Below are positions 18,482-28,453 of a stretch of DNA of 64,000 bases, piece after piece; position 1 is the stretch's first letter, and every line of letters begins with the position of its first letter. The notes under the pieces are model-generated. The model saw only the letters and a program-made list of their open reading frames with translations. It was not told the origin of the DNA and searched no databases. Position numbers and translations under genes: made by a program. Origin of the DNA: Jiella pelagia (GTDB taxonomy: Bacteria > Pseudomonadota > Alphaproteobacteria > Rhizobiales > Rhizobiaceae); the NCBI RefSeq assembly GCF_026898155.1, contig NZ_CP114029.1, positions 4,010,001-4,074,000 on the forward strand, read 5' to 3'.

Positions 18482-19629
18482 TTACCGTTCGTTCAGGTCC
18501 AGCACCTCGACCGAATGCGGCGGCATCCGCCTTTGCAGGAAACGCTCGTCCTCAAGCGTTGCGTCCGCATCGGCAACGCCGTCGTTCCATCGCTCGTTCA
18601 CGGAACGGCGGGAAAACTCGTAGTCCTTGGAGTCCCGGCTGGCGGCTTTGCGGCGATTGATCAGGTGGACGATCGTGACTGCGGCATCGTTGGTGGCATC
18701 GTCAAGAAGTCTTGCGTCCGGATCGTCGGCAAGTTCGGCGGGAAGCTTGCCCAACAGCCGGTGGAGCGCCCGCCGCAATTTCCGCTGTTCCTTCACCATG
18801 TCGGTGTTGAGGCGCGTCCGGCTGGAGAAGCGGATGTCCTTTTCCCGTTCGGCGATCTCGAAGATCGTTCTGGGCACGGGGCCGCGGGCGCTGAACAGAT
18901 CCACCTGAAAGATGCACATGTCGTGATGATGGTCGCGCTCGAGCACGTATTGCAGCGGGGTGTTGGAAACGAGACCACCATCCCAGTACCACTCGCCGTC
19001 GATCTCGATCGGCGGAAAGCCGGGAGGCAGAGCCCCGCTCGCCATCACGTGTTCCGGGCCGATCCGCGTCTCGTTGGTGTCGAAGTAGCGGAAATTTCCC
19101 GTCCCGACATTGACGGCTCCGAGGCTGACACGCACGTCGCCGTCGTTCAACCGGTCGAAGTCGACCAGCCGTTCCAGCGTGGCGCGCAGGGGCGCCGTGT
19201 CGTAGTAGCCGATGTCGCCCGGGTGCCCGTTCGGGAGGACGTAGGTCGGCGGAAAGCGCGGCTTGAAGAAGCCGGGGACGCCGTGCAGCGCGGTCGAGGC
19301 GGCGCTCACCTCGTTGAACGTCGTCTGCATGAACAGGTTCGGCAGCGGCGCGCCGAAGGTGATGTTGGAGGAAACCCCGTCCCAGAAACTGCGCAGCGCC
19401 CTGGTTCGTTCGCCGGGTCTGTTGCCAGCGATCAGCGCCGCATTGATGGCGCCGATCGATATTCCTGCGATCCAGTCGGGGCACGCGCCGCGCGTTTCGA
19501 TCGCCTCGAACACGCCGCCCTGGTAGGAGCCGAGCGCGCCACCCCCTGCAGGACGAGGACGAGCATCTCGTCGCCCTTGGTGATCGCCACGTCCCGGGAG
19601 ACTGGCTGGTTGGTCTGATGCTGGTTCAT
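18482..19629 (-). pseudogene. patatin-like phospholipase, frameshifted in a G run
   Basis: Serine lipid acylhydrolase with a Ser-Asp dyad: GISIGA (GxSxG) and DGG in WYWDGGLVSNTP. The oxyanion loop GGGALGSYQGGV straddles the break. The N-terminus, MNQHQTNQPVSRD from 19629, runs to LVLVLQG and then leaves frame. The coding strand has five Gs where six are needed (near 19541-19547) to read LQGGGALG, which is universal in patatins. The repaired protein has about 382 residues, with a C-terminal DUF3734-type region (EQRKLRRALHRLLGKLP). Like dctM this is a one-base homopolymer loss and probably an error. Confidence 0.85.
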
Positions 19630-19816
19630 GCGGGTCGACGCCTCGAATTTGGCGACTGGTCAGAAACGAGTCGCCTGTCATTCGGAAAGAGAGCGCGTTT
19701 GTGCGCTGCAGCAAATCCGAATCTGGGTCGCGTCGATGTCTTGTCGAGGGCTTCGGGAACCTCGCCTCATGACGAACGTTTTACCGGCGACCTTGTATGA
19801 TTTTTGGAGTCTATCA

Positions 19817-19963
19817 ATGACCGGCCGCCACGCTTTCCTCGCAGCTCTTCTTGCCAGCGCCATGATGCTTTCTGCTTGTGCCAACACCGTTCGGGGCGTC
19901 GGCCGCGATGTCGGGAATACGGTTGACGCGACTGGCGCGGCCGTAAATGACGTGGCGCAGTAA
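19817..19963 (+). CDS. entericidin-like small lipoprotein
   Basis: 48 residues. GGAG lies about 7 bases before ATG 19817. The signal peptide ends with a lipobox, LSAC, so the mature lipoprotein is about 28 residues (CANTVRGVGRDVGNTVDATG). The repeated G-x-D-V/T-x-x-T pattern is that of the EcnA/EcnB entericidin family. Members are stress-induced membrane lipoproteins, described as a toxin/antidote pair in Escherichia coli; only one copy is here, and many alphaproteobacteria have single copies of unknown role. Confidence 0.85.
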   Translation: MTGRHAFLAALLASAMMLSACANTVRGVGRDVGNTVDATGAAVNDVAQ

Positions 19964-20259
19964 CGCGCCGGGCCGAACGCTTTTCATATGATTGCCACTC
20001 CTTGCTCGCCTCAACTTTGAAGCGTCAGAAGTTGGCTGATGACGATCCTGGAGGGTGGGCGCCCGGTCCGCCCTTCAGCATTGTCTGTGGCCAGTGTTTC
20101 CACGCTGATGCTGATAGCGGTAGTCCCGCGTCTGACTACGGGAGCAGCTAGGTCGGATCCTTGTCCTTCTTAAGCCGGCCCATGTGCAAGGAAGCGATGC
20201 CAACACCTTGCACCAACGAACTGTGCGGGACCATTTGATCTTCCACCAGATCGGCAGGG

Positions 20260-22437
20260 TCAGCGCGCGTGGACCCTAGGGTCACGCAGCATCGGTGCGA
20301 AAAGCTGCGAATCGGCTGCATGAACAAGACTGATCGATGGATCGATGGCGCCATTGGCCCTGTCGACGTCAAGTTGTGGATCGTCGACCATCGGAATGCC
20401 TTCAAGTTCGTTGAAGAACGGCTCTATCCGGTAGCGCAGATCAGCGGCATTGGCGCGCGAGTCGATCCCATGCGGCGTTTTTTCCCATTTGTGAGGGGCG
20501 ATCAGCAACTGGACGAAGGCGCGGGCCGAGGCGAATGCCAGAAGCACCCAATAAGCCGGCAGCAGAACATATTGCGATCGCAGCCGCCGGAGTTCGGCCC
20601 AATTCATGCCGCGGGCCGACAGGAGGATGAACAGGCCATAGGCTGCAGCGATGTTGAAGAGATCGAGGAAAAGCAGCGGCCCGGCGTTGGCGCCGGGTGC
20701 AAGGCCCAGAGCCATGACGCCGAACTGGATGGCGACAAGACCGAGCAGCAAGGGATGAGCGACCGAGGATACCAGCATGCCGAGGAACATCAGCTGGAAA
20801 GCGATCATGGTCTTGATGCCGAATTCTTCTGTCAGCTGGAGCGGCCGGCGCATGTGCAGGAGGTAGGTGACGAACCAGCCCTTCATCCAGCGCGTCCGTT
20901 GGCAATGCCAGACACGCCATCGTTCGGGCGCATGCTCGTAGGTTGGGCGTGTCAGTGTTCCAACACGGTATCCCCTGCGGTGGAAGCGGATGCCGAGATC
21001 GGCATCTTCTGTCACGTTATGGGAATCCCAACCGCCGATTTCGACGAGGTTCTCGCGGACGAAATGGTTTGACGTACCGCCGAGCGGGACGGGCAGCCCG
21101 TTGCGTGCGAGCCATGGCAGCAGCCGGCGGAACAGCGCGGCATATTCCATAGCAAACAGAGCCGCGAGCCAATGGGCCTCGCCATTGGTGACGACGAGTG
21201 GAGCTTGCAGGCAGGCGAGCTTTGCCGACCCGGTGCGAAACCGCAGATAAGCTTCCCGCAATTGGCCGGGATCGGGCTCGTCCTCGGCGTCGTACAGCAC
21301 CAGAAACTCGCCATAGGCGAGCGGCAGTGCGTGATTGAGCGCTTTTGGCTTGGTTCTGGGCGCTCCCGGTGGCACCAGGACCAGCGAGAAATGGGGCTTG
21401 CCCGCGATCGCCCGCGACACCGCCGCCGCCGTCGCGTGGTCATCGGCCTCGCAGATCATCTTGATGTCGAGTCGGGTCTTCGGCCAATCCAGCTGTTCCA
21501 GTGCGGCGACAAGTTTTGGCACCATCGCCGTTTCATGATGCAGCGCGACGAGGACACTGTAGATCGGCACGCCTTGCCACCCCTCTTCGAGAACGCCAGG
21601 GGCTGGCAGGTCGGAGGAGGGCACCGGCTCCGTCTTCGGCTCCAGCGCAGCCGGGATACGCAGGGCGAGACAGGCGGCGAAGAACGTCGTTGCGGCGCCG
21701 TGACCGATCGCCAACGTCCAGACGGGTGCGAGCCACAGGAGCAGCGCAGCCACCGCAAGGCCGGCGACGCAAAGCGCAGCCTGCAAGGGCGCGATCGCGG
21801 TGCGGGCGGACAGGTGCGGCGTGTCGGCTGAAAGGCTGACGCGGGCAAGCCGGTAGCGCTCGGCCATCGTCAGGCGATCGACAGCCTGCGCGGCGATGGA
21901 TCGACTGGTGATCCTGATCATCGGGCGCATCTGCGGCGAGCGGGCGAGATAGGCGGCGAAGCCGTCGAGGCTTTCGATGGTCGGACAGACGAAGAGCCGG
22001 CCATCGAGCCGGTCGTTGCAGACCTTGACGAGGCGGGGTGGTGGGCGCCCCAGCATATCGGCGACGTTCAGGACGCGATCGGTCTCGCCGATGGCTTCGA
22101 AGCGCAGGGCGAGCTGGACGGCGAGACATTCGGCGTAGCGCCGTTCACTGAGAAGGCCGCAAGCGATCAGTTCGGAGGCGATGTCGCTGCCGTTGCGGCG
22201 CGCGGCGAGATTGGCCTCGACCGCGTCGATATGGCAAATTCCGACGGCGTCGAACAGCTGCAATTGCATCGGGCTGAAGGGACTACCCGCACGCCGCCCG
22301 GAATCCGATCGGGAGCTTCGCCTGAAGACGACTTCATCCGGGTTTGTCCGTTCGAACGGGGCACGCTTGCCGGCACCTCTCAGGGTCGGATAAGGCTGCA
22401 CATCAAAGCCGTGAGCGAGATCCAGATTCCCTCGCAC
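20260..22437 (-). CDS. cellulose-synthase-like family 2 glycosyltransferase with type II secretion E-like N-domain
   Basis: 725 residues. Residues about 55-130 (LLSERRYAECLAVQLALRF) resemble the N-terminal domain of GspE/PilB-type proteins, an arrangement seen in bacterial GT2 proteins of this class. One or two helices near 210-250 follow. The processive GT2 catalytic core has EADD, DAEDEP, TEDADLG and QRTRW, the D-D-D-QxxRW set of BcsA-type synthases. Four or five C-terminal helices complete it. It probably makes or exports a beta-linked polysaccharide. It is divergent from the binding-protein gene at 22527. Confidence 0.83.
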   Translation of the reverse strand: MRGNLDLAHGFDVQPYPTLRGAGKRAPFERTNPDEVVFRRSSRSDSGRRAGSPFSPMQLQLFDAVGICHIDAVEANLAARRNGSDIASELIACGLLSERRYAECLAVQLALRFEAIGETDRVLNVADMLGRPPPRLVKVCNDRLDGRLFVCPTIESLDGFAAYLARSPQMRPMIRITSRSIAAQAVDRLTMAERYRLARVSLSADTPHLSARTAIAPLQAALCVAGLAVAALLLWLAPVWTLAIGHGAATTFFAACLALRIPAALEPKTEPVPSSDLPAPGVLEEGWQGVPIYSVLVALHHETAMVPKLVAALEQLDWPKTRLDIKMICEADDHATAAAVSRAIAGKPHFSLVLVPPGAPRTKPKALNHALPLAYGEFLVLYDAEDEPDPGQLREAYLRFRTGSAKLACLQAPLVVTNGEAHWLAALFAMEYAALFRRLLPWLARNGLPVPLGGTSNHFVRENLVEIGGWDSHNVTEDADLGIRFHRRGYRVGTLTRPTYEHAPERWRVWHCQRTRWMKGWFVTYLLHMRRPLQLTEEFGIKTMIAFQLMFLGMLVSSVAHPLLLGLVAIQFGVMALGLAPGANAGPLLFLDLFNIAAAYGLFILLSARGMNWAELRRLRSQYVLLPAYWVLLAFASARAFVQLLIAPHKWEKTPHGIDSRANAADLRYRIEPFFNELEGIPMVDDPQLDVDRANGAIDPSISLVHAADSQLFAPMLRDPRVHAR

Positions 22438-22526
22438 GCAAGCGCCTCCAATCCCTGAGATGCATTTTCTGATAATGCAATTTTCAAGGGATCGTGTTGA
22501 AGTTTAACTATTTAGTAAACAAACCA

Positions 22527-23390
22527 ATGGTCGAAAAATTCGTGCATAGGTTGATTCTTCTCGCCCTTTTCTTCCTAGGCGGCGCCTTTGTCTGCTGGGC
22601 AGCCGAGGATAACGGTGAAGCTGTTGCAACCCCTAATTTCGTCGATCAGCATCAGCGCATCGCCAAGCCGGATCTTTCCGACCGGCAGCGCATCCGCTTC
22701 CTGACCTCGACCGACTACCCGCCGTTCAATTTTCTCGACGCCGAGGGCCGGCTGACCGGCTTCAATGTCGATCTTGCCCGGGCAATCTGCGAGGAGCTTG
22801 GGATTCTTCCGCGGTGCCAGATCGAAGCCTTGCCGTTTGCCGATATCGTGCCGGCACTGAAGCGTCGCGATGGCGAAGCGGTGATTGCCGGTCTTGCGAT
22901 GAACGCGACGACGCGGGCCGAATTTGCCTTCAGCCAGCCCTATTTCCGCTATCCCGCCCGTTTCGTCACCCGCCGCGATCGCCCGATCGAGAGCCCGATC
23001 GCCGATCACCTCGCCGACAAGGTGGTCGGCGTGACCAACGGAAGCGCCCATGCGGCCATGCTCGGAGCCTTCTTTCCGGCGGCCAAGCTGCAGACCTATC
23101 CGGATCGGTTTCAGGGGCTGAACGCGATGCGGGACGGCAAGATCGACGCCTATTTCGGCGACGGGGTCAGCCTGTCCTTCTGGCTGGAGAGCGAGGCTGC
23201 CGCAGACTGCTGCGTCTTTTCCGGGGGACCTTTCCTGTCCGACCGATTCCTCGGGGAGGGGCTGTCGGTCGCCGTCCGGCCGGAGGATTCAGCCCTTGCC
23301 GACGCAGTGGACTATGCGATCGCCCAGCTGGTCGCCAAGGGCCGGATGACCGAGCTGATGCTGCGCTATTTTCCGATCAGCGCCTTCTGA
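22527..23390 (+). CDS. periplasmic amino-acid-type (family 3) solute-binding protein
   Basis: About 287 residues from ATG 22527, chosen because it begins a clean signal peptide (FVHRLILLALFFLGGAFVCWA). An upstream GTG at 22494 is possible. The family 3 signature is present: STDYPPFNFLDAEGRLTGFNVDLA, then NATTRAEFAFSQPY and a C-terminal AVDYAIAQLVAKGRM. Members bind amino acids or act as sensors. No ABC permease or ATPase gene is adjacent, so it may be an orphan receptor or serve a distant transporter. Cys near 99 and a CC pair near 229 are unusual for the family. Confidence 0.82.
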   Translation: MVEKFVHRLILLALFFLGGAFVCWAAEDNGEAVATPNFVDQHQRIAKPDLSDRQRIRFLTSTDYPPFNFLDAEGRLTGFNVDLARAICEELGILPRCQIEALPFADIVPALKRRDGEAVIAGLAMNATTRAEFAFSQPYFRYPARFVTRRDRPIESPIADHLADKVVGVTNGSAHAAMLGAFFPAAKLQTYPDRFQGLNAMRDGKIDAYFGDGVSLSFWLESEAAADCCVFSGGPFLSDRFLGEGLSVAVRPEDSALADAVDYAIAQLVAKGRMTELMLRYFPISAF

Positions 23391-23407
23391 CGCGCCTTGC
23401 CCGGCGC

Positions 23408-23818
23408 TCAGAGCTTGCGATAGCGCACCCGCGCCGAATGCTCGATCGCGCCCGCCGTCAGCCGGTCGAGTTCGAAGGCGTCGCGCAGCATTTCGAGCAG
23501 CCTGAGTTCCGGCTGCGAGGCCTCGACATCGGCCGACACCACCTCGACTGCCAGGGCATAGGCGGTCTCGTAGAGCGTCTCCGGGACGGCCGCGTGGACA
23601 TTGGCGATGATCCGGTCGATGCCATCGTCCTCGTCGAGCAACGCGCCGCAGTCCTGGGCAATGTCCATCAGGCGGCTTTCGTCGAATCCTTCGAAAACGG
23701 GAAGGGTGCGCAGCAGCACGGTGAATTCCCGCCGCTCGATGCCGCTGATCTGCCCGTCCGCAGCCGCGACGGCAATCATCAGATGGACGAGCGCGTCCTG
23801 CGGGTTCATTGCGGCCAT
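23408..23818 (-). CDS. TerB-family tellurite resistance-like protein
   Basis: 136-residue all-helical cytosolic protein. The start MAAMNPQ at 23818 leads into ALVHLMIAVAAADGQISGIER, the conserved TerB helix with its acidic metal-binding turn (A-x-x-DGQI), and a matching second half around QDCGALLDEDDG. TerB proteins bind divalent metals and occur in stress gene sets, but no ter operon is seen here. Convergent with the binding-protein gene, with 17 bases between stops. Confidence 0.8.
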   Translation of the reverse strand: MAAMNPQDALVHLMIAVAAADGQISGIERREFTVLLRTLPVFEGFDESRLMDIAQDCGALLDEDDGIDRIIANVHAAVPETLYETAYALAVEVVSADVEASQPELRLLEMLRDAFELDRLTAGAIEHSARVRYRKL

Positions 23819-24019
23819 GCTTCCTGCTCCTCTATGGTCGAGTGCGGCAAACCTAGGAGTGGCGGGGATCGGCCACAAGGGCGAAGGCCGGCGGCCGGCG
23901 GCTTTGCGAGTGCCCGGGGTTTGTTGACGGCGGACCGGCTTCTTTCTAGACCACTCGCCTGATCGCTCGCTGCCTTGCGGCCGCGCGCTCGTTTCTTTCT
24001 CGATCTTCTGGAATCTCGA

Positions 24020-25677
24020 ATGCCGACGCCCGCCGACCATGCCGAACCGATGCGCGAAGAGGCGCTCGCCTCGAATGCCTGGCCGTTCGAGGAGGCGCGC
24101 AAACTCCTGAAGCGCTTCGAGGCTTCCGGCATGCCGGATGAGGTGTTGTTCGAGACGGGCTACGGCCCCTCCGGCCTGCCGCATATCGGCACCTTCGGCG
24201 AGGTCGCCCGCACCTCGATGGTGCGCCACGCCTTTCGCGTCCTGACCGACGACGCGGTCAAGACGCGGCTTCTCTGCTTCTCCGACGACATGGACGGTCT
24301 GCGCAAGGTGCCGGACAACGTCCCGAACCGCGAGATGATGCTCACCCATCTCGGCAAGCCGCTGTCGCGGATCCCCGATCCGTTCTCGAACGAGTATCCG
24401 TCCTTCGCGGCCGCCAACAACGCCAAGCTTCGCCGCTTCCTCGACGGCTTTCGCTTCGACTACGAATTCGCCTCGGCAACGGACTACTACGCCGCCGGCC
24501 GCTTCGACGAGACGCTCCTGAAGATGCTCGCCGCCTATGACGAGGTGATGGAGATCATCCTGCCGACGCTGGGGCCGGACCGGCGTGCCACCTATTCTCC
24601 CTTCCTGCCGGTCCATCCGAAGACCGGCATCGTCCTGCAGGTGCCGATGGTCGAGCGGGACGTGGCCGCCGGCACCATCGCCTATCTCGATCCGGACAGC
24701 GGCGAGCGGCTCGAGACTTCCGTCACCGGCGGCAGGGTGAAGTGCCAGTGGAAGGCCGACTGGGCGATGCGCTGGGCGGCGCTCGGCGTCGACTACGAGA
24801 TGGCCGGCAAGGATCTGATCGACAGCGTCACCCTGTCCTCGAAGATCTGCCGCGCGCTCGGAGAAAAGCCGCCGGAGGGCTTCAACTACGAGGCTCTTCC
24901 TCGACGATGGCGGCCAGAAGATCTCCAAGTCGAAGGGCAACGGCCTGACCATCGACGACTGGCTCGCCTATGCCTCGCCCGAAAGCCTGTCGCTCTACAT
25001 GTTCCAGAAGCCGAAGACGGCGAAGAAGCTGTATTTCGACGTGATCCCCAAGGCGGTCGACGACTATTACGCCTTCCTCTCGGCCTATCAGCGCCAGGAC
25101 CAGAAGCAGCGGCTGCAGAACCCGGTCTGGCACATTCATGACGGCATGCCGCCGGCACAGGGCATCGCGGTGCCCTTCGCCATGCTGCTCAATCTGGTCT
25201 CAGCCTCGAACGCCTCCAACACCGAGACGCTCTGGGGCTTCATCAGCCGCTATGCGCCGGGCACGACGCCAAAGACCGATCCCGAGCCTCGACCGGCTGG
25301 TCGGCTATGCGCTTCGCTACTACGACGATTTCGTCAAGCCGGCGAAGCGGTTTCGCGCGCCGGACGAAGTCGAGCGCGAAGCGCTGGCCTCCCTGGATCA
25401 AAAGCTCGCCGAACTGCCCGAGGACGCCGACGGCGAGGCGATTCAGAACGCCATGCTCGACGTCGCCCGGCCGATCGAGCGCTATCAGGACCTGAAGAAG
25501 AAGGGCCCCGAGGGCGGCCCGGGCGTCTCGGTCGAATGGTTCCAGGCGCTCTACCAGATCCTGCTCGGCCAGGAGAAGGGGCCGCGCTTCGGCTCCTTCG
25601 TGGCGCTTTACGGCATCGGCGAGACCCGCTCTCTGATCCGCCAGGCGCTGGATGGGACGCTCGCCGGCGTCAACTGA
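24020..25677 (+). pseudogene. lysS: class I lysyl-tRNA synthetase, two GAGNCTC frameshifts
   Basis: Archaeal-type class I LysRS, the usual enzyme of alphaproteobacteria. It charges tRNA-Lys and is essential. ATG 24020; the HIGH motif is PHIGT (55-58) and KMSKS is KISKSKG near 300. The reading frame breaks twice. At 24890-24896 GAGGCTC interrupts [14 protein letters not shown]. At 25284-25290 GAGCCTC interrupts [13 protein letters not shown]. Replacing each by GAGCTC gives one uninterrupted protein of about 551 residues. Two independent disabling mutations at the same six-base motif in an essential gene are implausible, so this is the best evidence that the insertions are not real. No class II lysS is visible in the window to compensate. 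Confidence 0.92.
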
Positions 25678-25682
25678 CGCGG

Positions 25683-26444
25683 CTACTGTGTTGGCGTGGC
25701 GTCGTATTGCCAGACGCCGCGGCGCGCCTTTTTGGCCGCGGCTTGCGCCTCGACATAGGGCCCGCCCGCCGTCGCCTTCCCCCAACCGTTCTCGATCACC
25801 CAGCGGCCGATGTCCTCTCCGGCAACGGTGCAGGCGCTGTTCGCCTCGCCGCGCCTGATGCCGAAATCTCCCGGCACGTCGCATTCGATCGACCGGCCGC
25901 GCAGGAAGCGGCGCAACTCTGTGCGCGCCATGACGCCGCAGGGAAAGGCGTCGGCTCCCGTCCCGCAGCGCTCCGCAAGTGGCAAGGCCTCGACACCGGG
26001 CAGGACGATGACGCCCTGCCGATAGGCGATGCGCGCGCCGTCGAGGGCGACCGGACGGGGGAGGAGCTGGGGTCTGGGGGTATCGGCCTGAAGCGTTTCG
26101 TCCGACAGGGGCGGGCGCGGCGGCAGCCGCTCCAGCGGGGCGTCGTCCTGCTCGTCGCCTGCCTCGGGCGAAGTCCCGGGCAGGGGCGAGATCGCGCCGG
26201 CATCATCTTCGGCGCCGGCTGATGCGCCGGCCACGCCGGCCTGCGGCTCTTCCGCAGCACTGCGTTCGGCCGTCCGTTCCCGCGCCTCTGATTGCGCCAG
26301 CCGGCTGGATCTGACCGCCTCGAAGATCGTGCGTGAGCCATCCTTCTCCGGCGCGAGCCACAGGAGCAGGAGGGTGACGAGGACAAGACCGACGGCTACG
26401 ACGATGACGCGCCGAATATCCTCGACTTGCAGCCTCAGTCTCAC
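25683..26444 (-). CDS. thermonuclease (SNase-like) family protein with N-terminal membrane anchor
   Basis: 253 residues from GTG 26444. One TM helix near residues 12-31 ([18 protein letters not shown]), a Pro/Glu/Ala-rich linker, and a C-terminal domain with nuclease-fold landmarks ([46 protein letters not shown]). The full Arg/Asp/Glu active site of staphylococcal nuclease is not obvious, so catalysis is uncertain. The start overlaps the stop of the restored S24 repressor gene by 4 bases (26441-26444), so the pair is translationally coupled. Confidence 0.7.
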   Translation of the reverse strand: MRLRLQVEDIRRVIVVAVGLVLVTLLLLWLAPEKDGSRTIFEAVRSSRLAQSEARERTAERSAAEEPQAGVAGASAGAEDDAGAISPLPGTSPEAGDEQDDAPLERLPPRPPLSDETLQADTPRPQLLPRPVALDGARIAYRQGVIVLPGVEALPLAERCGTGADAFPCGVMARTELRRFLRGRSIECDVPGDFGIRRGEANSACTVAGEDIGRWVIENGWGKATAGGPYVEAQAAAKKARRGVWQYDATPTQ

Positions 26445-27095
26445 TGGCTCGCCCAGAGGATGCGGGCCATCCAGTCGATCTCGTCGAGGCGGAAATGCCG
26501 GTCGGGATATTCCGGGTTCACCGAGGCGAGGCTCGATCGTCCGTGCCGTTTGCCGTTGCAGGATTTTCGCCATCACCTCGCCGTCGCGCGTGCGCACCAC
26601 GACCCGGTCGCCGCGGCGCACGGATGCGCCGGGTGCGACGATGATGACGTCGCCGTCGCGGTAGAGCGGCAGCATGGAATTGCCGGCGACTTCGAGTGCG
26701 TAGGTGGCCTCGTCGGAGCGCGCCGGCAGCCGGATCTCGTCCCAGCCCTGGCCGACCGGATAGCCGGCATCGTCGAAGAAGCCCCCGCCGCCGGCCTGGG
26801 CGAAACCGAGCAGCGGCACGGTGACCGCAGCGCGGCGTGCCTGGACGCCGGCGTCGACCGCGCCCTTGCCGGCCATCAGCGTGGTGAATTCCTCGATCGT
26901 CGAGCCGGTCGCCTCGATCACCTTGGCGATCGATTCCGTCGAGGGCCAGCGCGGTCGTCCGTCGCCGGCGCTGCGCTTGGAGCGGTTGAACGTCGTCGGA
27001 TCGAGGCCGGCCCGCCGTGCCAGACCCGAGGCCGACAGGTTATTGCGCGCGGCGAGCGCATCGATCGCGGCCCAGATGCGGTCATGGGAAAACAT
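26441..27095 (-). pseudogene. XRE/S24 LexA-like repressor, GAGNCTC frameshift near the end
   Basis: N-terminal XRE-like helix-turn-helix (SASGLARRAGLDPTTFNRSKR), then an S24/LexA-type peptidase domain with Ser in GNSMLPLYRDGD and Lys in VMAKILQR, the autocleavage dyad. The frame breaks after QTARTIE at 26528-26534 (coding strand GAGCCTC). Reading GAGCTC restores ELASVNPEYPDRHF, the standard S24 ending, and a stop at 26441, giving 217 residues. The stop then overlaps the next gene's GTG. It is a host-type C1-like regulator common in Hyphomicrobiales, probably a repressor with damage-induced self-cleavage; its targets are unknown. Confidence 0.83.
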
Positions 27096-27361
27096 GGCGG
27101 AAGATCCGTCGTCAGGGCGCCGAGGAAAATATCCCTTGTGCTCTTCTTAAAAGCGCGTTCAGCTGTTGTCCATAGGGAATGACGGTGCGTGCCGGGCTGC
27201 TTTTTCCCTCGCTGAAGAGACATGGGAACGAAGACGGCTGCTGCGGCATTTTCTTGCGGGTGCACGCAAGGATCGGGGAATATGCTAGTTCTTCTCCGAC
27301 GGTTCCCCGCATCGTGCGGGACGCCTCCGGACAGGGACTGATCGATTGGAGTCGACGCGCG

Positions 27362-28375
27362 GTGAGTGACACGCGGTTCGCCGCTCAGACCAGCGAGGAG
27401 ATGCGCCATCGGGCGAGCGAGCCCGGCCGTGGCCGGGACGCCGATTATCCGACCAGAATCCCATGGAAGGGCTGGAAGGACATCGTGGCCCGGCTCTACG
27501 TCTCGTTCTTCGAAGACCGGGTCATGCTGATCGCGGCGGGGGCGACCTTCTATCTCCTCCTCGCGTTATTTCCGGCCTTTGCGGTGTTCGTGTCGTTCTA
27601 CGGCTATGTCAGCGACCCGTCGACGATCAGCGGCCACATCGCGTTCATCGGCCAGTTCCTGCCGCCGGCCGGCACCGAGCTGCTCGAAGCCCAGCTCACC
27701 AGCCTCACCGAGCAGAATTCGGCATCTCTGTCGCTCGGCGTCGTCACCGGTCTGCTCTTTGCCATGTGGAGCGCCAACAACGGCATCAAGACGCTGTTCG
27801 AGGCGATGAACGTCGCCTATGGCGAGAGCGAGAAGCGCAGCTTCATCCGGCTCAATCTCGTCGCCCTCGGCTTCACGCTCGCCGCCATCTTCATCGGCAT
27901 CGTCCTGTTTGCAATAGTCGGCGTCGTTCCGGCCCTGATGGCGATCTTCGGGCTCAGGACCCTGTCGGAGGCTGTCATCGCCGCGGCCCGCTGGCCGGTC
28001 GCCTTCTTTCTCATCGTCGCTTCGATCGCCATCATCTATCGCTATGGGCCGAGCCGGAAGCGGGCGCGCTGGCGCTGGGTGATCTTCGGAGCTGTCCTGA
28101 CGTCGAGCGTTTGGCTCTTCGCCTCCCTCGGCTTTTCCTGGTATCTGCAGAACTTCGCCAATTACAGCGCCATCTACGGATCGCTCGGTGCCGTCGTCGG
28201 CTTCATGATGTGGGTGTGGATCTCATCGCTGATCTTCATCATCGGGGCCGAGATCAACGCCGAGATGGAACATCAGACGGCGGTGGACACCACCGACCCG
28301 CCGCCCAAGCCCATCGGCAGGCGCGGCGCGAGGGTGGCCGACACTGTCGGCCGGCGCATCGGAACAAGGGCTTGA
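27362..28375 (+). CDS. YihY/BrkB-family membrane protein
   Basis: About 337 residues with six or more TM helices. Signatures: AAGATFYLLLALFPA, then LLFAMWSANNGIKTLFEAMNVAYGE, and the C-terminal NFANYSAIYGSLGAVVGFMMW. Start GTG 27362 is the likeliest; ATG 27401 is an alternative, and the frame is open further upstream. BrkB was once thought to be a ribonuclease; current family names are virulence factor BrkB or inner membrane YihY, and the function is unknown. Confidence 0.82.
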   Translation: MSDTRFAAQTSEEMRHRASEPGRGRDADYPTRIPWKGWKDIVARLYVSFFEDRVMLIAAGATFYLLLALFPAFAVFVSFYGYVSDPSTISGHIAFIGQFLPPAGTELLEAQLTSLTEQNSASLSLGVVTGLLFAMWSANNGIKTLFEAMNVAYGESEKRSFIRLNLVALGFTLAAIFIGIVLFAIVGVVPALMAIFGLRTLSEAVIAAARWPVAFFLIVASIAIIYRYGPSRKRARWRWVIFGAVLTSSVWLFASLGFSWYLQNFANYSAIYGSLGAVVGFMMWVWISSLIFIIGAEINAEMEHQTAVDTTDPPPKPIGRRGARVADTVGRRIGTRA

Positions 28376-28453
28376 CGCCGCGATACTCTTCAGGCTCCCC
28401 TTCGACGAGGCGTTGCTGATCCAGCAGCGCCTTGGCGGGACCGGAGCGCGAAA

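Noticed and set aside
23408..24952. 514-codon frame joining the TerB gene to sequence antisense to lysS
   Set aside because: Only the last 136 codons have a recognisable fold, with a good start at 23818; the rest is the shadow of lysS.
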